Assembly: GCA_049454295.1 (NCBI GenBank)
Contig: JBMTYG010000145.1
Span: forward strand, 1 to 6,997
DNA from: UBA7803 sp049454295
GTDB taxonomy: Bacteria; Pseudomonadota; Gammaproteobacteria; Pseudomonadales; Azotimanducaceae
DNA length: 6,997 nt
Direction of reading: 5' to 3'
Positions 1-5,952 of the stretch are shown piece by piece; the stretch's first letter is position 1, and each line of letters opens with the position of its first letter. The notes below the pieces were generated by a model, which saw only the letters and a program-made list of their open reading frames with translations, was not told the origin of the DNA and ran no database searches. The translations under genes were made by a program, and so were the position numbers.

Positions 1-180
1 AAGGAAGTCGGGATCAACAAGTATTTCTCTATCTTCCGAAATCCCATCGAGAGCATGGAAAAATGGCGTAAGGATCTAACCTTGCAGCAGCAAGCCGACA
101 TTCTTGAGATCGTTGCCGATTCACCGGTCTTCATCCTTGGCGTACAGGAGGCTGAGTGGATCTCCTGTCCCACGAGTTGA
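1..180 (+). CDS. C-terminal fragment of a probable sulfotransferase family protein
   Basis: Frame 1 is open from the left edge to TGA at 178-180 and encodes 59 residues; the start lies outside the window. The tail holds a stretch of the kind KWRKDLT followed by QQQADILEIV. A Trp-Arg-Lys/Glu-x-Leu segment followed by a helix is typical of the C-terminal end of PAPS-dependent sulfotransferases, where it closes the cofactor site. These enzymes move a sulfuryl group from PAPS to hydroxyl or amino groups of small molecules. The PAPS-binding P-loop that would prove this lies upstream and cannot be checked. The final residues, after about codon 48, show no recognisable motif. The gene converges on the deacylase, with one base between the stop codons. 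The family call rests on a short segment recognised from memory, so it is moderate to weak. Confidence 0.55.
   Translation, partial: KEVGINKYFSIFRNPIESMEKWRKDLTLQQQADILEIVADSPVFILGVQEAEWISCPTS
144..168. repeat. Second inverted repeat, alternative to the 148-189 stem
   Basis: ACAGGAG at 144-150 pairs perfectly with CTCCTGT at 162-168 around an 11-base loop. Bases 148-150 are also needed by the larger 148-157/180-189 stem, so the two hairpins cannot form together. It lies inside the sulfotransferase coding end. Function is unknown and chance is possible. Confidence 0.3.
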
Positions 181-189
181 CTCAGCCTC
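148..189. terminator. Inverted repeat across the convergent stop codons, candidate bidirectional terminator
   Basis: GAGGCTGAGT at 148-157 is a perfect 10-base inverted match to ACTCAGCCTC at 180-189, with a 22-base loop. The right arm contains the last base of the sulfotransferase stop and the whole deacylase stop (TCA, 182-184). Position suits a shared terminator for two converging genes. However, the loop is long and neither side is followed by a T-run, so it is not a classical Rho-independent terminator. It could instead be an mRNA 3' stabilising hairpin, or chance. Confidence 0.3.
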
Positions 190-1882
190 GGACCAGGCGT
201 CCCGGTAATGCGCCGGTAGCCTCGCCACGCTCGTAGGTCACCTCGCCCGACACGACGTTGACCAAGTACCCCTCGGACTTCTGCTCCAGCCGAGCACCGC
301 CCGCAGGGAGATCGTTCACCATCTCCGGCGCGCAGATACGAAGATTGGCGAAATCGATGACATTGACGTCCGCCTTCATACCGGGTTCCAGCGTGCCGCG
401 GTCGTTCAGATCCACCGCCCGCGCAGTGTCATGGGTCTGGCGCTTGATCAGCGTAGGCAGATCGATGAGTTCTCCCCGCGTGCGATCGCGCCCCCAGTGC
501 GTCAGCAGCGTTGTGGTAAAACTGGCATCGCAAATCGTACCCACATGCGCCCCGCCGTCGCCCAGGCCCGGAACGGTCCACGGACTCAGCAGCATGTCGC
601 GACAGCAGTCGAGATTATTATCCGCGTAGTTCGCAAACGGCATGAACAGGATCTGTCGCCCCTCACGCTCAAGCAGCACATCGAGCGCAAAATCGAACGG
701 ATCACGCCCCTGGCGACGCGCCCGGGCGGCGATGCTGTCGGCGGGATCAGGCTCATAGTTCGGCGGATCACCCAGAACCCATACTTTCTCGAGTCCGGCC
801 ATCATGCGGAACAAGCGCTGGAAGCCTGGGGATGTCTCCTCACGGAGGATCCGCTCTCGCCGCGCCGGATCGCGCAGCGCGTTCACTCGCTCTGTGAGCG
901 GAAGACGCGCGATCTCACTGAAAGACGGACGGGTGGTGAAGGGATTGAGCCTGGTAGTCAACCCAAGCAGCACGCCAATGGGCCGCGGCGCGACCTGCCC
1001 CCGAATCGTGAGACCCTCTGCATTGGCGGCTTCGATGCGGTCCATCACGGTGCGCCAGCCGTTGGGCGATAGCCCCTGAGCAAGCGAGAGCGACAACGGC
1101 CGACCGCTCTCGCGCACCATGGCGCGCAGAAGACCGAACTCATAGTCGAGATCGACGAAATCAGAAATGAACTCCAGAACGCCGCGACCCGCGTCGCGCA
1201 GACCACGCGCTATTGCGACCAGTTCGTCGTGCTCCGCGGTCAGCGACGGTGTCGGCGCTCCTCGGCTGCTTCGATGGTTGAGCGAGCGCGAACTGGTAAA
1301 TCCAATCGCACCCGCACGCATGGCCTCAGCCGTGATGCGTTGAAACGCGGCGAGATCATCCGCGTTGGCAGGTTCGCGGTTAGCTCCGCGTTCACCCATC
1401 ACAAAGACGCGCATCGCGGCGTGGGGCAGCTGGGCCGCTACGTCAATATCAAACTGGCGAGGAGCCAGGTAATCCAGAAAATCCGGAAACGATTCCCACT
1501 CCCAGGAGAGACCTTCATGCAGGGCAGCGCCCGGGATGTCCTCGACCCCTTCCATCAGCTCCACCAATAAACCATGGTCCCGCGTCCGCACCGGCGCAAA
1601 CCCTACGCCGCAGTTACCCATCACCGCAGTCGTAACGCCGTGGTAACAGGACGGGGCCATGCGCGAAGCCCAGGTTGCCTGGCCGTCATAATGCGTGTGG
1701 ATGTCGACGAATCCAGGGGTGACCAGAGCGCCAGCGGCATCGATCTCGCGCCTGCCCGCACCGGAGACACGGCCGACTTCGACGATTCGACCCCCATAGA
1801 TCGCGACATCCGCGGTACGGGCCGCAGCGCCCGTGCCATCGATGACCGTTCCCGCCCGAATCACCACATCGTGCTGTGCCAT
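182..1882 (-). CDS. Amidohydrolase family protein, N-acyl-D-amino-acid deacylase-like
   Basis: This 566-residue metal-dependent hydrolase belongs to the D-aminoacylase-like amidohydrolases, which cleave N-acyl amides or related C-N bonds. The N-terminal beta segment (IRAGTVIDGTG, residues 8-18) is typical of the superfamily. The strand-1 metal motif DIHTHYD gives His62 and His64. GNCGVGFAPV (residues 89-98) carries Cys91, the equivalent of the family's metal-bridging cysteine. GLGDGGAH gives the catalytic Asp442. The C-terminal DRGTLEPGMKADVNVID is the usual end of the amidohydrolase barrel. An ATG seven codons upstream (1903) exists, but GAGGGGG at 1888-1894 sits five bases before the ATG at 1882, so the shorter start is preferred. 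No signal peptide is seen, so it is probably cytoplasmic. It is divergent from the esterase gene. The large 560-570 residue subgroup is often annotated as D-aminoacylase without biochemical proof, so the substrate is uncertain. Confidence 0.93.
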   Translation of the reverse strand: MAQHDVVIRAGTVIDGTGAAARTADVAIYGGRIVEVGRVSGAGRREIDAAGALVTPGFVDIHTHYDGQATWASRMAPSCYHGVTTAVMGNCGVGFAPVRTRDHGLLVELMEGVEDIPGAALHEGLSWEWESFPDFLDYLAPRQFDIDVAAQLPHAAMRVFVMGERGANREPANADDLAAFQRITAEAMRAGAIGFTSSRSLNHRSSRGAPTPSLTAEHDELVAIARGLRDAGRGVLEFISDFVDLDYEFGLLRAMVRESGRPLSLSLAQGLSPNGWRTVMDRIEAANAEGLTIRGQVAPRPIGVLLGLTTRLNPFTTRPSFSEIARLPLTERVNALRDPARRERILREETSPGFQRLFRMMAGLEKVWVLGDPPNYEPDPADSIAARARRQGRDPFDFALDVLLEREGRQILFMPFANYADNNLDCCRDMLLSPWTVPGLGDGGAHVGTICDASFTTTLLTHWGRDRTRGELIDLPTLIKRQTHDTARAVDLNDRGTLEPGMKADVNVIDFANLRICAPEMVNDLPAGGARLEQKSEGYLVNVVSGEVTYERGEATGALPGRLVRG

Positions 1883-1887
1883 GGCCA

Positions 1888-1894
1888 CCCCCTC
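1888..1894 (-). promoter_or_regulatory. Ribosome binding site deciding the deacylase start
   Basis: On the minus strand GAGGGGG ends five bases before the ATG at 1882. The alternative ATG at 1903 lies upstream of this site and has no purine-rich match at a suitable distance, so translation from 1882 is favoured. Confidence 0.65.
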
Positions 1895-1922
1895 GCGATC
1901 CATTTGCAGTCAAATTCGTTCG

Positions 1923-1954
1923 ATTGTCGCACATGGGTTTGGACTGTCTAGAAT
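1923..1954. promoter_or_regulatory. Candidate overlapping divergent promoters
   Basis: The 101-base divergent gap (1883-1983) should contain promoters for both flanking genes. On the minus strand, TAGACA (1945-1950, five of six bases matching the -35 consensus) is followed after 16 bases by GACAAT (1923-1928, four of six). On the plus strand, TAGAAT (1949-1954, five of six against the -10 consensus) is preceded after a long 19-base spacer by TTGTCG (1924-1929). The elements overlap almost completely, so RNA polymerase could occupy only one direction at a time. All matches are to the sigma-70 consensus and are weak. I see no clear operator palindrome in the gap. Confidence 0.3.
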
Positions 1955-1974
1955 GGCGCCTGCTGTCGGCTACC

Positions 1975-1978
1975 GGAG
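1975..1978 (+). promoter_or_regulatory. Ribosome binding site for the GTG start of the carboxylesterase
   Basis: GGAG lies five bases before GTG at 1984. It selects this codon over the in-frame ATG codons at 1876 and 1933, which would overlap the deacylase start or place non-signal residues before the hydrophobic leader. Confidence 0.65.
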
Positions 1979-1983
1979 TCGTT

Positions 1984-3789
1984 GTGAAAAAGGTCGCGTT
2001 TGCCCTGATCGCTCTGTCCCTCGCCGTGGTTGCATGGTTTTTCCTGGCACCGGCGCCCGAGCCCGAAGCAGCACTCATCAAGCCGCAGCCGCTGACGATC
2101 CGCCAGACGGAGAGCGGCGAAGTGATTGGTTTCGTGGCAAATGGGGCGCGCACCTGGCTCGGCATCCCTTATGCAGAAGCCCCGGTCGGCACGCTGCGTT
2201 GGCAGCCTCCCCGCCCTGCCGTGCCCTGGGTGGGCCTTCGCGAGACGATTAGCGCCGGCTCTCGCTGCCCGCAAAAACCGTCGGCGCTCGCACCAGCTGA
2301 CGGCGAGACGCCGGTCGTGGTGGGCAACGAGGATTGTCTTTATCTGAACATCTACTCTCCCGCCAATGCGAGTCGGCTGCCGGTCATGTTCTGGATCCAT
2401 GGCGGCGGAAACACGATTGGTAGCGGCGCCGAGTACATCGGCGCTCATCTCGCCACACGCCACAACCTCGTTATCGTTACCATCAACTACCGGCTTGGCC
2501 CGCTCGGCTGGTTCTCTCACCCGGCGCTCGCCAGCGGAGACCCTCGTAGCGATTCCGGCAATTACGGCACGCTCGACATCATTCGCGGGCTTGAGTGGAC
2601 GCGGGACAATATCGCCGCATTTGGCGGCGACCCGGACAACGTCACCGTGTTCGGCGAATCCGCTGGGGCGTTCAATACGCTCGCCATGGTGGTATCGCCC
2701 CTCGCCCGCGGTCTCTTTCACCGAGCGATATCTCAGAGCGGGGGTTTTCAGCCGACGGACGTGCAGCATGCGAGCGATTACGCGTCGCGCGGCGGACATC
2801 CTTACAGCGCCCGCGAGATCGTAAACCAGCTCATGGTGGCGGACGGCAGTGCCTCGGATAGGGCGGCTGCAATGGCAAAACAAGACGCCATGAACACCAA
2901 TGAACTGCGAGGCTATCTTTACAGCAAGACGTCGGAAGATTTGTTTGCCCTCTGGAGCGGCGGCGGGTTCGGCATGATCGACGTCCCAGACAATCTCGGC
3001 GATGGCCACGTCTTGCCCTCTGGCACAACCAAGCAACTGTTTTCGGACCCGGAGCGCTACGCCAATGTCCCGATCATGCTCGGCACCAACCGCGACGAGC
3101 CGGCCCTGTTTATGGCCCAGGATCCAAAACATGTCACCCGATTCCTCGGGTTTCTACCCCGTCTGCGCGACGAGGCGGCTTATCTGCGGACAGTGCGTTA
3201 CGGCGCCCTCGCGTGGAAGGCGCGGGGCGTGGATGAGATAGCGCAAGCGCTCACCGCGTCGGGTCACGGGTCGGTCTACGCTTATCGCTTCGATTTTGAT
3301 GAGCTGCCAAGCCGAGGCGGCTACGATCTCGCAAAAGCGATCGGAGCCGCACATTTCCTTGAGGTGCCATTCGTCTTCGGCGACTTCGCGAATTTCCCAC
3401 TTGGCTATCTGTTTGGCGATGGTAATCCGGATCGCGACACCCTGTCGGACCAGATGATGTCGTACTGGGCGCAGTTCGCTTACGCAGGGGCACCGGGAAG
3501 AGGCCGCGACGCGAACCTCCCACCGTGGTCGCGCTGGGGCGAGAACGGCCAGCGCACGCTGGTACTCGATACGCCAGAGGGTGGCGGACTGCGCATGATC
3601 GATGCTGTGGTCACCCGCGCGTCAATCGTTGACGAGCTGGCAAACGACCCAGCCATCCCCAACCAGACCGAACGGTGTGCCCTCTATCGCAGCGCGTTCC
3701 GCTGGGGCGGACAGTTCGATTCGGTTGAATACGCGCAGCTCGGTACTGAGGGCTGCAAGACCGCAACCGAAGAACCTGGCAACGGCTGA
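1984..3789 (+). CDS. Exported type-B carboxylesterase
   Basis: This 601-residue alpha/beta hydrolase of the carboxylesterase/cholinesterase family cleaves carboxylic esters. With the GTG start the protein opens with two lysines, then a hydrophobic run to about residue 22 (ALIALSLAVVAWFFLAPA), which is a Sec signal peptide or an N-terminal membrane anchor, so it probably acts in the periplasm. Visible family marks are the IPYAEAPVG segment, Cys95 and Cys118 (in EDCLYLN, the second family signature), which probably form the conserved disulfide, and the oxyanion-hole HGGG (139-142). The catalytic triad is Ser226 in GESAG, Glu372 in TNRDEP and His457 in AAHFLEVPFVFG. The length is slightly above the usual 500-560 because of the leader and the C-terminal tail. 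It is divergent from the deacylase and convergent with the epoxide hydrolase, 16 bases apart. All catalytic residues are present, so it should be active; the substrate cannot be told. Confidence 0.95.
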   Translation: MKKVAFALIALSLAVVAWFFLAPAPEPEAALIKPQPLTIRQTESGEVIGFVANGARTWLGIPYAEAPVGTLRWQPPRPAVPWVGLRETISAGSRCPQKPSALAPADGETPVVVGNEDCLYLNIYSPANASRLPVMFWIHGGGNTIGSGAEYIGAHLATRHNLVIVTINYRLGPLGWFSHPALASGDPRSDSGNYGTLDIIRGLEWTRDNIAAFGGDPDNVTVFGESAGAFNTLAMVVSPLARGLFHRAISQSGGFQPTDVQHASDYASRGGHPYSAREIVNQLMVADGSASDRAAAMAKQDAMNTNELRGYLYSKTSEDLFALWSGGGFGMIDVPDNLGDGHVLPSGTTKQLFSDPERYANVPIMLGTNRDEPALFMAQDPKHVTRFLGFLPRLRDEAAYLRTVRYGALAWKARGVDEIAQALTASGHGSVYAYRFDFDELPSRGGYDLAKAIGAAHFLEVPFVFGDFANFPLGYLFGDGNPDRDTLSDQMMSYWAQFAYAGAPGRGRDANLPPWSRWGENGQRTLVLDTPEGGGLRMIDAVVTRASIVDELANDPAIPNQTERCALYRSAFRWGGQFDSVEYAQLGTEGCKTATEEPGNG

Positions 3790-3812
3790 ACCTCTGCGCG
3801 CAGTATCAGCCG
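3783..3812. terminator. Nested inverted repeat between convergent stops, candidate bidirectional terminator
   Basis: CGGCTGA (3783-3789) pairs perfectly with TCAGCCG (3806-3812) across a 16-base loop. The loop itself contains the palindrome CTGCGCGCAG (3794-3803), almost centred on the outer repeat. The left arm ends in the esterase stop TGA and the right arm begins with the epoxide hydrolase stop (TCA on the plus strand). The structure could fold in transcripts from either side. No T-run follows on either strand, so intrinsic termination is unproven. Confidence 0.35.
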
Positions 3813-4765
3813 ACGGGCTTCACCCGCCGCAGGAAGCGCAACAGGGCGTCATTGACTGGCTCGGGCGCTTCCTGCTGCGTCCAGTGCCCGATACCCGGGA
3901 TGAGTTCGTTGATCAGCAGGTCCGGCACACGTACCGGTAATGCCTTCAGCGCTTCCGCCGCCATCAGGATGACCCCGTCTTTGGCACCAGCGACGAACAT
4001 GGCTGGTTGTGCGATGGTCTGCGGCGCCCCCGCAGTCAGCGCCCAGGACAGATCGTGGTTCCGATAATAATTGAGTGGGCCACGCATGCCGCTGCGAGAA
4101 AACTCACCGACATAAAAATCAAGATCCGCCTCTGTGAGCCAGTCGGGCAGACGCGCGGGATCCGGCAGATCCGACAGCAGATCGGCATCGGGGGCCTTCG
4201 GCTTGACACCCGAAAGATCTGCGTCGCCGCTCCCGAGGTACAGGAATTTCCGCAGAGCGACCCGCAGATCGCGTTCGAATTCGGCCTCCGCAACGCCGGC
4301 CGTCTGGAAATACAGTTGGTAGAAGAACGTGTCCTTGAAGACTGCCCGCATGGTAGCCATTGGCGGTGTCGCCGGGCGCGGGCTGAAAGGCACCGATAAG
4401 GCCCCGACCGCGGTGACGCGATCGGGGTGATGCAGCGCGCTGCTCCAGGCTGTGGGCGCCCCCCAGTCATGGCCAATGACCACCGCCGTCTCGTATCCCA
4501 ACGCCGGAATCAGACCTACGATATCGTTGACCACGGCAAACTGGTTATAGGCTTCGATCGCATAGGGCCGGTCGCTCTTGCCATATCCTCGCATATCGGG
4601 AGCTACCACGCGGTACCCCGCCGCAGCCAATGGCTCGAACTGGTGCCGCCAGGAGTACCAGGACTCGGGAAAACCATGCAACAGCAACACGAGAGGCCCG
4701 CTCCCAGCCTCTGCAATATTTAGCGCTATACCATTCGTTGCCACACGTCGTTGCGTGATTGCCAT
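3806..4765 (-). CDS. Epoxide hydrolase, alpha/beta hydrolase fold
   Basis: This 319-residue soluble enzyme is expected to hydrolyse epoxides to vicinal diols through an aspartyl ester intermediate. HGFPESWYSW (30-39) carries the HGxP oxyanion motif of epoxide hydrolases. The nucleophile elbow is GHDWG with Asp100, whereas an esterase would have Ser and a haloalkane dehalogenase is less likely given HGxP. The charge relay is Asp263 (GAKDGV) and His294 (GIGHWTQQE). The cap domain contains YQLYFQTAGVAEAE (149-162), strikingly like the cap of mammalian soluble epoxide hydrolase, and LNYYRN (231-236). These supply the two ring-opening tyrosines, one near 149/152 and one near 233/234. The ATG at 4765 has AGGAA seven bases upstream. 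The reading frame stays open to 5062, but that extension lies inside the neighbour and shows no family motif. No signal peptide is seen, so it is cytoplasmic. It is the last gene of the three-gene run, 25 bases after the phosphohydrolase stop. Confidence 0.95.
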   Translation of the reverse strand: MAITQRRVATNGIALNIAEAGSGPLVLLLHGFPESWYSWRHQFEPLAAAGYRVVAPDMRGYGKSDRPYAIEAYNQFAVVNDIVGLIPALGYETAVVIGHDWGAPTAWSSALHHPDRVTAVGALSVPFSPRPATPPMATMRAVFKDTFFYQLYFQTAGVAEAEFERDLRVALRKFLYLGSGDADLSGVKPKAPDADLLSDLPDPARLPDWLTEADLDFYVGEFSRSGMRGPLNYYRNHDLSWALTAGAPQTIAQPAMFVAGAKDGVILMAAEALKALPVRVPDLLINELIPGIGHWTQQEAPEPVNDALLRFLRRVKPVG

Positions 4766-4772
4766 ATTCGGA

Positions 4773-4777
4773 TTCCT
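4773..4777 (-). promoter_or_regulatory. Ribosome binding site for the epoxide hydrolase
   Basis: AGGAA on the minus strand, seven bases before the ATG at 4765, lies in the 25-base gap after the phosphohydrolase stop. It fixes the start and argues against the longer upstream extension of the frame. Confidence 0.6.
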
Positions 4778-4790
4778 GTGAAAGTGACTG

Positions 4791-5936
4791 TTAGCTACGA
4801 GCGCAGACGAACGCCCCGGGCACCGGACCCGGCGCAACAAGCTCGGGATGACTGTCTTCGAACTCAAGCCCCAGCGCTTCCGCCATCGTGGCCGGCACCA
4901 TCGCAGCCGACAAAGGCTTCGCGGGGGTATCAGGATTGCGCGGCGGAGTATCCGGTCCGAGGATGGCAAGCCAGGTCTCACCGTCTCCCGGGCGCGTCGC
5001 CGGCAGTTCCGGAGCCGCGGGTCCGTGATGCCGCCAGTCAGCCAGCGTACGCCCGCGACCATGGTCGGTCGTGACGATCAGTGTGGTGCGATCGCGATAG
5101 TCGCGATCCGCCTGAATCCAAGACCACAGGTCCGCGATAAACCGATCGGTACGGTGAGCCGCGCGCGCGTAGGCGTCGTACCAGCCATCGTGAGCAAAAT
5201 CATCTGTCTCGCCGAAGGCGATCAGAAGCACGCGCGGTCTGCGCGCCGATAGCCAGGTTTTGGCATAGCGATGCGTGAAGGCATCGAGCCTCACCGTATC
5301 CCAAGGGCTGGGAATTTCCTTTTGCAGGGCATTCAGCAGCGGTATATCACGCTCATTGGTCAGCGAGCTCGGCTCAAACCCAGCGTTGATTGGGAACCGC
5401 GCTCGCTCTTCGTTCAAGATGTAGGGAAACAGGTCCCAGGAGGCAAATGCAGCCACCTTGCCACGAAAATCCGAGCGTGCGTTCAGCCACTCGAGCACGG
5501 TCCGGTTCGGATTCGGTACTTTGTCATTCGAGTTGATTCGTGGATCGACGACTCCGGTCAGTATTTCGCTGTAACCGGGATAGGAAAAATGCAGGGTGTT
5601 GTTAACCGAGACCGTGTTGCCCTCGGTACGATTGCCATAGAGCTGACCCTCAGTTGCGATCGTCTTCCAGAAAAAAGGCATTAACGCAGCACGCCGCTCC
5701 GCGGCGGACTCGCGCCAGAATTCAGCCTCAAAGTTACTGACGGTTTTCGCGTAGCGAATCGATCCCGGGTGACGCGCGATCGCGGCATCGACGCCGGTGA
5801 ATACCTCCTGCCAACGCAGGCCGTCTACCGTCACGAGGATCACGTTGCGGGTGCGGCAGGCCTCTGACGCCGCTAGTGGTGACATCACGAGCAGCACCAT
5901 CGCAAGACACCAACGAACGCTGACCAGCCCATGCAC
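4791..5936 (-). CDS. Exported alkaline phosphatase superfamily phosphohydrolase
   Basis: This 381-residue protein belongs to the alkaline phosphatase superfamily, close to the nucleotide pyrophosphatase/phosphodiesterase-like proteins often mislabelled phosphoglyceromutase. It should hydrolyse a phosphoester outside the cytoplasm, substrate unknown. Residues 8-26 (Arg, then a hydrophobic run to SEA) form a signal peptide. Metal and nucleophile motifs are in order: VTVDGLRW with Asp38; HFSYPGYSEILTG with probable nucleophile Ser118, where NPP enzymes have Thr in TFPN; GETDDFAHDG with Asp245 and His249; TTDHGRG with Asp291 and His292; and WRHHG with His304. The segment INSNDKVPNPNRTVLEWLN (134-152) is a family hallmark. 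The chosen GTG at 5936 has GAGGAAA six bases upstream. A longer ATG start at 5972 would overlap the upstream gene by 20 bases, has no clear ribosome site and would add an Arg/Lys-rich lead. It is the middle gene of the run, 16 bases after its neighbour. Confidence 0.9.
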   Translation of the reverse strand: MHGLVSVRWCLAMVLLVMSPLAASEACRTRNVILVTVDGLRWQEVFTGVDAAIARHPGSIRYAKTVSNFEAEFWRESAAERRAALMPFFWKTIATEGQLYGNRTEGNTVSVNNTLHFSYPGYSEILTGVVDPRINSNDKVPNPNRTVLEWLNARSDFRGKVAAFASWDLFPYILNEERARFPINAGFEPSSLTNERDIPLLNALQKEIPSPWDTVRLDAFTHRYAKTWLSARRPRVLLIAFGETDDFAHDGWYDAYARAAHRTDRFIADLWSWIQADRDYRDRTTLIVTTDHGRGRTLADWRHHGPAAPELPATRPGDGETWLAILGPDTPPRNPDTPAKPLSAAMVPATMAEALGLEFEDSHPELVAPGPVPGAFVCARS

Positions 5937-5942
5937 GCGCCG

Positions 5943-5949
5943 TTTCCTC
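5943..5949 (-). promoter_or_regulatory. Ribosome binding site favouring the GTG start of the phosphohydrolase
   Basis: GAGGAAA on the minus strand ends six bases before GTG at 5936 and lies in the gap after the upstream TAA. The competing ATG at 5972 is preceded by AAAGAACATCATCT, which has no good Shine-Dalgarno match. Confidence 0.55.
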
Positions 5950-5952
5950 GGC

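Noticed and set aside
431..1072. 213-codon plus-strand frame opposite the deacylase
   Set aside because: It is a shadow of a strongly supported amidohydrolase gene and has no recognisable domain.
1876..1983. Upstream extension of the carboxylesterase to ATG 1876 or 1933
   Set aside because: It would push 17-36 non-signal residues in front of the Lys-Lys-hydrophobic leader, overlap the deacylase start (for 1876) and lose the ribosome site at 1975-1978.
1686..2165. Minus-strand open frame spanning the divergent intergenic region
   Set aside because: It is out of frame with the deacylase in the overlap, low in complexity and without a family motif. It would cover the promoter region and the esterase signal sequence.
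1948..3132. A 394-codon open frame on the minus strand, antisense to the carboxylesterase
   Set aside because: It lies wholly opposite a gene with a complete catalytic triad and family signatures. Its translation is rich in Arg/Ala/Gly/Val with no recognisable motif, and long antisense frames are common in GC-rich coding DNA.
4766..5062. 99-codon N-terminal extension of the epoxide hydrolase frame
   Set aside because: The extension lies inside the phosphohydrolase coding sequence, is arginine-rich and motif-free. The ATG at 4765 has its own ribosome site and gives the usual family length.
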